64,000 nucleotides of DNA from Syngnathus acus (taxonomy: Eukaryota > Chordata > Actinopteri > Syngnathiformes > Syngnathidae), in contig NC_051088.1 of assembly GCF_901709675.1 (NCBI RefSeq), positions 5,357,664 through 5,421,663 of the forward strand. The letters are read 5' to 3'. The stretch's first letter is position 1, and every line of letters starts with the position of its first letter. Below are positions 36,201 through 46,300 of this stretch, piece after piece. The position numbers and the translations under genes were made by a program. The notes under the pieces were generated by a model that was given only the letters and a program-made list of their open reading frames with translations, was not told the DNA's origin and did not search any database.

Positions 36201-37655
36201 ACAGTGGACAATGGTTCAAAACGTGGTTTTGGTGTTTCTGCGCAGGAGGCTGAGCCAGAGACCCAACGTGGAGGAGCTGGAGAGTCGAAACATTTTAAAA
36301 CGTAAGTTCATGCTATTCATTTATACAGAGTAAATGACTGCTGGGGGGGGGGGAAATACTGCACAAAACAATACATGAATAATAACAGTGTTACATTATT
36401 CAAGGGCCTTTGCTGTAAACCTCTTGAGTGTGAGGACAGCCCATGCTGTGTTTTTTTTTTTCATACAAATGAATGCGTTTGTTTTGTTGGGACCAGAGGA
36501 AATCTTTTCAATTGAATACAATAGCCTAACATATGCAATTTAGAAACATAATATAAACGAACAAGCCACAAACATTATGTATAATCTCTGTACAAAAAGG
36601 GATGGTTCATTGGATGCCGTTTTCATTTTTTACATAATGTATTGTATTTTAAACAATATGTCACAAAATACCCAATACCTACAAATGAACCAAAACCGTA
36701 TAACAAATCTTGAAGACGTACAATTGATCAGATTTTCTTTGGTCCAAACTCTTGTTAAAATCAGTGTAGCAGTTTTTGCATGAGTCTGCTTGCTAGCAAA
36801 CAGCAATGAAAATCTTAAGTCTTTTTTTCCCCTTCCAGAGAGAAACGACCAGACAGAACAAGAGGAGAGGAGAGAGATCAAACAGAGGCTTAACAGAAAG
36901 GTTCACATTCTTTTTTCTTTTTTTTTTCTTCAAAATATGAATGCCTCTACTTGTTTGTATCAATTGAAATGGTGACAATATAGGTTACATTTCTCATGTG
37001 TTGCAGCTCAACCAGCGGCCCACAGTCGACGAACTTCGTGACAGAAAGATTCTGATCCGCTTCAGCGACTATGTGGAAGTGGCCAAAGCTCAGGACTATG
37101 ACAGAAGGGCGGACAAGCCCTGGACGAGGCTCTCGGCAGCAGACAAGGTACCACTATGGTTCCATGTTCAGCAGTTCAGCAGAAAGACCTGTAGCACATT
37201 GCTTTGTTTTTTCCTCTTCTCGCAGGCTGCCATCCGTAAAGAGCTGAATGAGTTCAAAAGCACTGAAATGGAAGTACACGCATCCAGCAAACACCTTACG
37301 AGGTTTGTGTTTTGAAGCGCACTCATACTGTATATGGGAGCAGCTATTCTGGGAAGCAGCATGCTCAATTTAGCTCCTCTATGTTCATCCAAGGAGGGCC
37401 ATAGGAGCTAAAAATAGATGGAAATCCTCAGTTAGGGACACGGGAGGAAATAATAAAATGCCAACATGTCCTTGGCTAAGCTTGTTTCAGTTTGAAACCA
37501 GAGCCCTGTGACAATGACCCAGAGAAAGGATCGAAGTAATCATAGACTAAGTCAAAATAGACGCCTACATCTGATTAACAGCAGCAATCTTAGAAGGCTA
37601 TGACCACTTACATGCATCTCCTCACATTTGTCTCCCTAGGTTCCACCGGCCATGA
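14173..37655 (+). CDS. phactr3: Phosphatase and actin regulator 3
   Basis: Twelve coding exons: 14173-14275, 28285-28446 (28282 also possible), 28580-28747, 29565-29786, 30426-30654, 30850-31103, 31375-31528, 36246-36301, 36839-36900, 37007-37147, 37226-37302, 37640-37655. The phases close to about 547 aa (human 559). PHACTR proteins bind G-actin through RPEL motifs and PP1 through the C-terminus, and act on cytoskeleton and nuclear signalling. Seen: the N-terminus [10 protein letters not shown], the PHACTR block [18 protein letters not shown] plus a basic KKK stretch, acidic and proline-rich middle exons, three C-terminal RPELs (RPTKQEL, RPNVEEL, RPTVDEL), and the C-terminal PP1-binding block ending LTRFHRP. 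The N-terminal RPEL, expected straight after KNEKLKQ, is missing. Exons 3-4 are poorly conserved but keep frame and splice sites. Intron 1 (14 kb) may hide alternative first exons, as in mammals. Confidence 0.95.
15752..15858. repeat. Compound TCTG / TATG microsatellite
   Basis: About 9 units of TCTG run directly into about 17 units of TATG. A pure simple repeat in phactr3 intron 1; reading frames across it are artefacts. Confidence 0.95.
15916..15960 (+). repeat. 5' fragment of the CATC-headed teleost repeat
   Basis: CATCCATCCATCCATTTTC followed by a diverged CGGCTTATCCTG matches the head of the element at 7936. Truncated after about 45 bp. Confidence 0.6.
16375..16605 (+). repeat. Diverged copy of the teleost dispersed repeat
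   Basis: Segments such as CAATCACAGGACACATAG, GGACAACCTAACATGTGC, GGAATACGGGAGGAGAGG, AGAACATGTAAATTACACAC and CAAACCCAGAACCGTGCTG follow the order of the element at 7936, with many substitutions. An old copy. Confidence 0.6.
19888..20327. mobile_element. Putative non-autonomous DNA transposon with GGGCCC-type ends
   Basis: One end reads GGCCCCTATTTTGATGG and the other, reverse-complemented, GGGCCCTATTTTC, giving imperfect terminal inverted repeats about 440 bp apart. The interior has no transposase. Base composition is more GC-rich and CpG-bearing than its surroundings. The superfamily is uncertain. A related-looking end occurs at 49400. Confidence 0.45.
20700..20915 (-). repeat. Diverged copy of the teleost dispersed repeat, reverse orientation
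   Basis: TGTGATTGACTGGCAACCAG and the terminal AAAAATGGATGAATG are the reverse complement of the element's GGTTGCCAGCCAATC and CATCCATCC head. Degenerate. Confidence 0.5.
23003..23201. mobile_element. Putative short hAT-like non-autonomous element
   Basis: The ends CAAGTGTCAAACCTCAGCCC and, reverse-complemented, CAGGTGTCAAACGCCAGTCC form a terminal inverted repeat around about 200 bp of non-coding sequence containing GGTGTGTTGGAGAAGAGAAAC, which is widespread in fish. A clean 8-bp duplication is not evident, so the class is tentative. Confidence 0.5.
23768..23925. repeat. GGAT microsatellite (about 39 units)
   Basis: An essentially uninterrupted run of GGAT (ATCC on the other strand), 158 bp long, in phactr3 intron 1. 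It generates spurious WMDG/PSIH repeat frames on both strands. Confidence 0.97.
24953..25030. repeat. Interrupted TTA/TTG microsatellite
   Basis: Triplets ATT/GTT/ATG repeat with substitutions. A simple repeat, no function assigned. Confidence 0.85.
25600..25646. repeat. Near-perfect 23-bp palindrome with a single centre base
   Basis: AAATTATTCATACCCC (25607-25622) and its exact reverse complement (25624-25639) flank one A. The symmetry continues outward through AAGCC / GGCTT with a two-base mismatch between. It looks like two transposon ends fused head to head, or a short fold-back element. Confidence 0.9.
26741..26838. repeat. 49-bp tandem duplication
   Basis: Two adjacent 49-bp units starting CCGCCTTCAAAAGGAAGCAC (26741-26789 and 26790-26838) differ at only two positions. 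Recent local duplication in a pyrimidine-rich part of phactr3 intron 1. Confidence 0.95.
26895..26952. repeat. GT-rich alternating tract
   Basis: An imperfect TG/CG dinucleotide run (GTGCGTGTGTGTGTGCG...). A simple repeat. Confidence 0.8.
27960..28105 (-). repeat. Diverged reverse copy of the teleost dispersed repeat
   Basis: GCCCTGTGATTGGCTGGCGG and ATGCTCCAGTTCGGCCGCAA, read in reverse complement, match the GCCAGCCAATCGCAGGGC and GCTGGAGC parts of the element at 7936. It ends just before phactr3 exon 2. Confidence 0.55.
30206..30287. repeat. TGCG / TG compound repeat
   Basis: About 14 GCGT units run into about 10 TG units in phactr3 intron 4, followed by a G-run. Alternating purine-pyrimidine DNA of this kind can adopt Z-form. 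It explains the RACVRACV and HTHTHART frames. Confidence 0.95.
31805..31995 (+). repeat. Fragment of the teleost dispersed repeat
   Basis: GAACCGCTTCTCCTCACGAG, GCTGGAGCCAATCCCAGC, TGGGCGGTAGACGGGAGACA and TTGCAGGGCACACATACAAA follow the order seen at 7936. Confidence 0.75.
33476..33596 (+). repeat. Fragment of the teleost dispersed repeat
   Basis: GCTGGAGTCTATCCCAGCTG, GGGACACACCTTGGAATAAT and AAGACAAACAACCATTTACA match the middle of the element. Head and tail are missing. Confidence 0.7.
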
Positions 37656-38230
37656 GAGCCTGGGGTTTCTTCTGTGAAGAAATGTTCTGAATGTGCTCAG
37701 TGTCGACAGGCCTGGAGCCTTTTCCGTCTTCAGCGAGTCTTACTAGCTTTCTTCCTGCTTGGACAGGAGATAATGTTCATGGCTTCGTGTTCAGAAGGCC
37801 GCTGGACTTTCAAGGTGGCAGCGGGCTGGACTGTATTATGGAGCCTCTGATTCCCAGGATGAGAACAAACGAGGATAAATCTGTTTTGTTAACGAGTCAA
37901 TGTTGGGTTTTTTGTACCATTTCATGAACATGACAAGACATCTAGTGAGAGGATGTGCATGTGACCACCTTTTCTTAACTGCTGAATAACATTTCACTTG
38001 ACTGGGTGGATTTGATATTCACTGTACATAAAGTATGTCAACATCAATGAAAAGAAAACCACCTTTGTAACAAGACATTAAAATACAGTCTTTTCTAAAA
38101 ACAAAGGCTCTTTTACTTTGTCAAATCTGTGATCCAAGTGTAGGGATGCAAGGAAGTGGGGAGAGAGTTCATTCAAAAAACATTTAAGAAAAAGGCAAAC
38201 AAAACTACTGGTCATAAAAAGAGAAACAGG
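37656..38230. other. phactr3 3' UTR and flank
   Basis: Sequence after the phactr3 stop. An ATTAAA at 38077-38082 (variant poly(A) signal) about 420 bp downstream is the best candidate 3' end. No other gene before the hAT element at 38231. Confidence 0.5.
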
Positions 38231-39629
38231 TAGTGATGAGCACATGAGGCTTCATTGGGTTTTGAGGCTTTCCAACCAAGCCGTTTGCAAATAGATTCAT
38301 TTCTTGAGGAATCATGTGCACACAAACCCCTCTGCTGGTCAACAGGAGCAATGCATTCCATTAATGAGAATGAGAACATTCACCTTTATATTTTGCTTCA
38401 TGTAGCCTGATGAAAATGAATAAAATTTCTCCCTGCATGTGCATTCACGTTGAAAGAAGTGGAATACTGTGTCTCAATATGTAAATACCATCAATGTCAA
38501 TTGAGACACTAAAAGTTGACAGAACACATTTTGTTTTAAAGGGCTGCTGTGTTTTAACAGGGAAAGACTGATGTACTTACGGATGACGATGACTTGTGAA
38601 CAGTAAAGAGGGTGGTATATCTGCTTGTGCAACTGAGGGGGATTGTTATTATTGGTTATATTCAAGAACAATATTTTATCCATGGTATTTGGATATGGGT
38701 AATTTCACGTCAGAAATGACTTCCTCTGCTTTAGAGTTCACTCTCTCGCAGGGAACAGACGATACTGGGGTGCACAAATAGACATTTGTAGAGGTTTGGG
38801 TAAATGGTTTTCTGTCGCTCCCAATAAACAAGTGGGTCATCACTCCTCCCAATATTTGGTGTGGACAGTTAACGCTAAATTAACAGCACTGCGTTTGTCA
38901 GCAAAATGCACCACTCCCAGGAGAGCTGACCTCAATGTCGTGTTGCTATCAATGTAGTGGCATGTGACAGCCAGGTAGGTATCCATGTTAATGGATGTCC
39001 ACATGTCCGATGTTAAGCTAACTGCAGTTACATTCTGTAACAGAAGTTTAGCCTCTTGTTTCTCCTCAACTATAGCCTTCAAAGCCAAAATTGGAAGTGG
39101 ATAATTATAATAGCATTTCAATGAGACTTACCATGGGTTGATGCACATCTGTTGGCCTGTGTATCTGTATGCAAGGCACGTAAATGCCTCAGCATAGATG
39201 AGGTGTTATTGTACCCCAACTCCTTTGCACACAGACACTTCTCTTTGGAAAAGAATGCAATATATTGATTGATTGATACATAAATGCAAACTTAGATGAA
39301 AAGAACACTTACCTTATTTGGGGAAATGAGATAAAAATGTTGCCACACTGGGGAATGTTTGCTTCTTCTTGAAGGCTCCGTGAAAACAGTTCGTTTGCAA
39401 AGAATCTCAGACTGTAGCACAGAAATTCGAATTGCGCAGGCAAGACGGGGGACACGTTGCCGCTTTTATGTCAGCCAATCACAGCAGCCGTCGAGCCGAC
39501 GAAGCCTAGTCTGTCATTGATGACGTCACCACTCCAGAATGATACATGCCTCGATACTCGTTCCACTAAACACTTCCTGGATTACTCGATACACGTGCCG
39601 AAGCATCGGCCCCCCACATCCCAACACTA
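38231..39629 (-). mobile_element. hAT transposon, internally deleted, with 8-bp target duplication
   Basis: The ends are TAGTGATGAGCACATGAGG and, in reverse complement, TAGTGTTGGGATGTGGGG. The flanks are GAAACAGG (38223-38230) and GAAACAGA (39630-39637), an 8-bp duplication with one mismatch, the hAT hallmark. Inside on the minus strand: a split BED zinc finger (SPVWQHFYLISPNK near 39360-39310, then EKCLCAKELGYNNTSSMLRH near 39240-39180), then a transposase core segment (39121-38840) reading NVTAVSLTSDMWTSINMDTY and LAVTCHYID, typical of ZBED/hAT proteins. The large C-terminal part is absent, so it cannot make a full transposase. Confidence 0.88.
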
Positions 39630-40359
39630 GAAACAGATGACAAAGTATCAAAATAACCACTAGCAAAACAGACTTGGGCAGCAGATACAAGGCATGACAC
39701 GTTACCACACACGACACTGGACAATGACCCAACAGCAACTGACCAGAAAGCAGGAACTAAATACAGACGAACTGACAAGACAATAAGGAACACCCGAACA
39801 AGACAAGTGGCCGAGGGAGCTGATTGGAAGACGCAAGGCGGTGGGGCTGACAGGACAAGGTGGAAACAATAGCCTAATAAGACAGACATTGAAACAAAGA
39901 AATAAACAAAGGAAACATGGCATTCATCAACAGGAACTAGGAAACAAGGCAGAGTCTAAATCAAAACTAATCGGAAAAAAAAGACCGACAGACAGGACAT
40001 GACACATTCCAGAATCCATTTTGTATGGAATACTATAAAATATTGCCCTGGATTGTAAATGATGTGTCGATTTCCACACACAAAAATATGTTTTTATATC
40101 ACATTAATTTAATGTTGCAAAAATGAGTACACACCATGAAAGTCTAGCAAATCTTAGATTTAAAAAGTAGAATTCACAAGGGTCAGGGAGACAGAAACAT
40201 AACTTGCCCATAACACTTCTATATATTTGCTTAACAGTAGTAGTGTAACTGCTGTTAAAAAATACCAAACATTAACAGTATAACTTAACTTACACCTCTG
40301 ACTTAATGTAATATTTACACTAACTTAGCATAACTTATCCTGCAATTCAAATTGCAACT
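39630..40359. other. Flank between the hAT element and the sycp2 stop
   Basis: A purine-rich, GACA/ACAAG-rich stretch (about 39640-39990) looks like dispersed-repeat sequence of unknown class. The part next to 40360 should be the sycp2 3' UTR (minus strand); a minus-strand ATTAAA (plus 40108-40113) is a possible poly(A) signal. Confidence 0.4.
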
Positions 40360-43300
40360 TCAATCAAGGATCCAGGCGCGCAATCCTTTCCTCAAACTTT
40401 CCAGGGCGTCCTTGTGCTGCAAAAACACACACAAGCAGAATAATGACCACTCCTTGAAGACCTTTTATGTGAAAACACAAAAATTTATCTCAAGCAAAAA
40501 ACGCTTGTGTGCAGACAAGAACAATGTATCACACTTAACATATGAGACAAAACCCAGTGTGAAACTGATTCGCACTATGTTCACTGACCGTTGTGCTGAG
40601 GAGTCGTTCTTGGATTGATCTCATGTCTTTTTTCAAATGAGCCATCTGCAAACAGTGAAAGGCTGTCAGAAGGTGTGGAGGAACCACTGACATAGTGGGC
40701 ACAAGTTGACCCATGAGACAACGGGAAGATCAAATTGTTGGTATCATTCCGCTCATAAACGATGAGACACACAAGCTAACATTTTATATTAAAAGCCACT
40801 TCAGACCTGGGATGTGAAGAACGGCTCCTCGTACTCAAGGTTTGAGTGCAACTCTCCCAGGGTTCTCTTCAGGACCTCTATGCTAAATGAAAGAAGAAAA
40901 AACGAACAACAAAAAAGCAAACTATCACCATAAATGTCCACTTCATCCTTCATGTTTCAAGTAGGATTAAATTAAAGTCACTAATGTTACTCCAAATTTG
41001 ATCTCCCAACATACACACACTCACACACGCACACACACACACAGTCATGTTATTGAAATCATTCTCCACAGAGCGCAAACTTTACCTATTGGTTCCCTGG
41101 TCACGATATGACTGGAAGAAAGACTTCTGATTTTCCAAGCATATCTGTAACAAAGAGGCCATACACTGATCACTCACTGGTGAACACAACAAACCATACA
41201 CTCATATTTCAAGTGACTATGGAGAATTGTCTGTGTGCGAGCACGTGTTCGTACATGTGCATGTGGGTGTGTGCGCCTTGAGATGAGAGAGAGCAAAATG
41301 TACATTACATTCAGGTCTTTATCCATGCTATTCAGGACAGCCTTCCCCTGCTCCAGATTGTGTAGCTCTTCCATAAGGACATTCTTGACATCTGCAAACT
41401 TATTAGTCCTGTACAGTATGGGAGGAAAACATACCCACAGTTTAAACATTTATTAAAAAGGGAGAGAAATCTATCAAGGGGAAACAATGATTGAGGCCTT
41501 CAGAAGCCATAGTCGAAGACAATGTTAAATTAAGTTATGTCCTTTCAAAATGTTTCGTTGGCAATATAGTAGCTACTGACTGACCTGTGTTTGTTAAGCT
41601 GCTTGGTGAGAGAGAAGAGGTGTTGCTCGACAGTCTTCATAGTCTCATTGTAATAACCTTCCATTAACTTGATGTAGTTCTTCTTCTAAAAACAGTATAA
41701 AGTTAAGTCGTTTAAAACCATAGTGATTCGTATGTGATCAAATGTAAATTGTTATTTACGGTTAGGGATGGGAATTGAGAAACGGTTCTTGTTGAGAACT
41801 GGTTCCCACCTAACCAATTCCTTGGAATCGTTTGCTATTTTTCTAACAATTCCCTTAGCGATTCAAGTAAGCACAAATTACGTCGCTATGCACGTTACGC
41901 AACATGCGTAGCGACGTAGGTTACTAGCGCAGCCAGAAACAATAACATGAGGCAGAAGCGTGCCAAAGTTTGGTTACATTTAGCTAAGACGGACATAAGT
42001 AGAGCGACGTGCAATACTTGCAATGTCGAAATTTCAACAAAGGGAGTAAATACCTCAAATGTGCAAAAGCATTTGTACATGCAGCATGCCATATTTAACG
42101 GAATGTCGCGTGTATGATCCGCTGCTTTTCGTGTTAGCTCTATTTCTATAATTGTGAAATCTATCTTGCAAATCGCGTCTCATGTTTTATTTTAGATGAC
42201 GACGAGAGGCACCGTCTGACTGGTTCAGACACCAGCAGTACTGTACCTCTCGCAAAATGTCTAAGGAAAGGACTGAGGAAAGTAATCATGCAGTGACAAG
42301 GTTAAAGACTTGCACCCATTTGCCACTGTAGAAGCCCCTGATTTTTGGTAGGTGATGATTGCTATTGTAGGACAATGTTTGCATTCTTTCCCCCTAGCAG
42401 AATGTTTTGCTCACCCCAATTCTAAAGAGATCACAAAACTTAGTTTTTTAACGACTTCACTCTTTGGTTTGTAATGTCATATTTACAAAAAGTTGAAATA
42501 TATAAAACAAAATGATCATAATCGTTTGTGCTTTTTTCTCAAATGAGAATCGATAAGAGAATCGATCAAGAATTGAATCATTAAACGGAATCGGAATCGC
42601 AAAAATCTTATCAATTCCCATCCCTATTTACTGTACAGTAAAATATTTGGGAATAATATCCACTACATTAATATATATTCCACCTGGAACTTTGCCTTTA
42701 GCTTAGATTTGAGTTGAGTAGACAGATTACTCAGGTTAACTCCAACATCCACAAACTCTAAATCGTCCAGATCCATCTCTCCATTTCCCCCATCTGCGTC
42801 CCAGTGATTCATCATTGAGAAGGTGGTCTGCCCATGGCTCACCTCACCTTCAATGCTCTTCTCAGCAACTATAATTGACAGGAAAGTCCACAGGTCCATG
42901 GAACATATTTTTCATGTTTTTTATGACTTCTTTTAATAGTTTTTATCTCATTCACAAAGGTGACATGGTTTATCTTGCCTAACTTTGCTAAAGCAAACGG
43001 TACCATTAGTTTAATCTCGCATTATTATCATCATTGTTCTGTTACAGCTGCAGTTGTTGAGAAATGTGCTCTATAAATAAACTTGTAATGTATTATATTT
43101 TATAATAGCAAAAGGTGGAATTACAGTGATCCCTCGTTTATTGCTGATAATTGGTTCCAAGATAAGTGAAAATCTGCGATATGGAGTCAATATTTTACAA
43201 TATCTGACTTTTATAATTATATTGATGTATTGACTGATTCTGCTCACGTGAACAAGGTGGATGAGTGGATTACGTATCACGACTGCGGGAGGCAGAGATA

Positions 43301-46300
43301 AAGCATGGTTAGAACTGTTCTTGTAGCTCTAAGCCAATCAGTGGCAGGAATACAGATCAACATGTTCCCATTGGTCTCGTCTCCTCTAATGGCCAATAGT
43401 GTGCTGTAAAGTCAAATGGGCAGACGCTCCCACGCTCCAAGAGACGCCGTAAAAAGTCGCGATGCAACCTAAATGTCCACAATATTTAATATTCTTAAAA
43501 TCCCGCGATGCACTGAGACCAAGAAAAATGAACCGCGAAATAGCGAGGGATCACTGTACTGAGATAACTTAAGCGCAATTAATGCAAAATGTGCTTTTGA
43601 TAATGCAATCAATTTTTTTCTTACAGGAGTTGAATAAGGCATGATGTTTCAAGCCAGAGATGCACTTCCTTTTTTGTCTCTCTTTTTCCTCAGCGTTACT
43701 GGACAAGGAGTTGTGGCGCTTTCGAGGAGGTCCTGTCATTACAATGTTAAAAAGCAATTTTTAACATGGGTCAGATATTTCCTCTTATTGTTTCAGAAGC
43801 CTTTACAATATCTCACTATTAATCATCGTCACGCGTTTGAGACACTGTTGCTTTGTGGTTAGATGGAGATGCAGGAAGGCTATTAGTTGAATCAAAGTTT
43901 ACCTGAGGCTAGAGTATCAGAAGAATCTTCATTTGAGTGTGCCGTTTTCTGTCAGGACAAAACGTGATGCAGTCATTCATAGTTGAGAGTGCCTATTATT
44001 CCACAGTTACTATTTCTCCACATAAGAAACACAAGAACCTAACCTCTGTTTTCGGACTAAAAGCCTGTAAGGCAATTGCCCTTTGCTGAACTCCAATGGT
44101 GAATGACACATTGAGGGAAACCTGAGATATAGAAGATTCCTGACTGAAGCTGCAATTCAGGTCAGGATTCGTGGCGGCTCCAGGAAAATGGGAATGAGGC
44201 GAAGCAGAGATCGGGGATAGATTTATGGGCGTTAAAAAGGGAGAAAAAGACAGTGGAAGTGAAGACGGTTGGATCACACTTTTCTAAAAACAAAGGAAAG
44301 AACACAAGGTCAAAATAACAGATAGAAAGTACTGCATGGTTAGTGACATCAAGAGTAACGTAGAGAATATTTTTTATAGCGCCCCTTGACAAAACTTACT
44401 ACACTGAAATTCTGCCTCTAGGGTCACTCCTTAGGAATTAGATCAACAGGCCAATCAGTGCAGGGTGTGCAGTGACTTCAGTGCCAACTAACATAACTTC
44501 ATTTTCAGATTTCTTTTTCACATTTTGTCAGGAACACTCCCACATGACATCCATGACTGTCATGTGTCAGCTTCGTGTACATCTCAAAGCGGACAAATTC
44601 CACACAACTGCCTTGAAGTCATAAGAAAGGGATTCTGTGTTTCATTGTTGTTTAGCAGATTTGAACCAACAACAATGATGAGGAAATACTAGTAAATAAT
44701 TAGTACCCAGAGACGTTGTTTTACCTCCTTTGGTGAGAAACCCGGTGGCAGTCTGACGAGAGGTGATATGTCCAACTGCGGGGACTGGGTGGACAGTTCA
44801 GGGACTGTAAAGGTCCAAAATACAGTGTATATAAATACAGACAATACAGTATATAAATTAGATACGTACACTCAATCAATACTTAATATTAATAATTAGG
44901 ATTTGATTTGCAAAGGACCTTACTATTTATTGTTGAAATTGCTGGGTGGATTAACATTCGTCTTTTTTCAACTTTTAATTCATCAATTCTGTGTTTTCTT
45001 GGTACTGTAAGGCTATTAACATTAATAGTGCCATGAAAAAGTATTTGCTCCCTTCTAAATGACCCGGTGTAAAAAATATTACGAGCCCCTTGTTCAATCT
45101 GAATTTACTGTGGCTAATCACATTTTTCAGTTTTATCATATGATTTATTATACCGCTGCAGTGCACACATACAAGACTGTCCAATCTGAGGACATGCATA
45201 AAGTGTATAAAATCAAAAATGTAGCTCATTTCAATACATCTGTCCTTAACAGTACTTAAATGACTTACGTCGCATTTTCTTGATGGAGGAAGGGGAGGTC
45301 TTGCGGACAGGACGAGGACACTTTGATATCTGTTGTTGGACATGAACCTTCGTGGCATTGGATTTGTTTGGTTGAATACTTTTACATGCCTGCTGACAGA
45401 TAGAACAGAAGAGATGTAATGTTGCCTTTCATCACGAGATGTTGGCTGGTGTACTGTGAGACAATTACGGAATCAGAATATCAGTAAAAAATGATAGGCT
45501 TGGCGATGGAATGCTTTTTCTAACAAGTGACATGACTTCCGAAAGACCCTTGCCTTGGTTACTTGAGGCTGCTCTGATTCTGACAGGCTCTCATCTGTGG
45601 CTGGCTCTTTATAGCTCTTTGCTAAGGTTGCACTTCGCCTGGGTCTTTTGTTGACATTGAAGGGACTATCAGGCTCTGGAATATCCTTCTGAAATTCCAT
45701 TGGCTTCTACAAATGAATATTATTTGAGTGAATAACAACACATTGTGGCTGACTGTAGTAAGGTACCATAAGCACAGTATCTCTGAACACTCCCTTACCT
45801 TGTTGAGTCTTGAATTTCTTTTTCCAGGTTTTGGAATGCTTTTGAGTACGACTGGGGATTTATCTACTATGGCAGAAATCGGGGGGCGAGCTGTATAGAC
45901 ATGTGTTAAGTAAACATTTTATCAGCATTATTATTTCAATAACCACTTTGTCAACATTTTAATATATGAATTGGACCAAGACAAATGTTTTACTTGAATT
46001 ATGAGGCTGAAATCGTTTTGAAGTGACTGGTTCATTTTGGGCACATGTCATTTTAACTTTGGTTTTCTTGCTTGACTCTTTCAGCGTGCGGACATCTGGG
46101 GAATTGATATTGTCTCTGCTGAACAGATGCTTCTTTCCATCCCGCTTCTCCTAAAATGTACAGGTCAAATTCATACCAATGAGTAGCAGTTTTTATTCAA
46201 CATACCCAAAACCACTGAATTACCACATGGCAAAAAAAAAAAAAAAAAAAGAAACGAAAAAATATACTTTTGTGGCGAGTTGTCTTGATCTGGTTGCGGG

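Larger units (their letters stand above)
31529..36245. other. phactr3 intron 7 (4.7 kb)
   Basis: No gene recognised. It holds two fragments of the common teleost repeat (31805-31995, 33476-33596), a short GGAC/GGAT run near 32210-32245, and an A-rich dispersed-repeat-like segment (about 32265-32470, opening CAGCTTTATTTATATCGCG). The rest is unassigned. Confidence 0.55.

Noticed and set aside
39526-39889. Overlapping minus-strand frames (70-107 codons)
   Set aside because: Cover the hAT end and a low-complexity purine-rich stretch; composition alone explains the cysteine/valine-rich translations.
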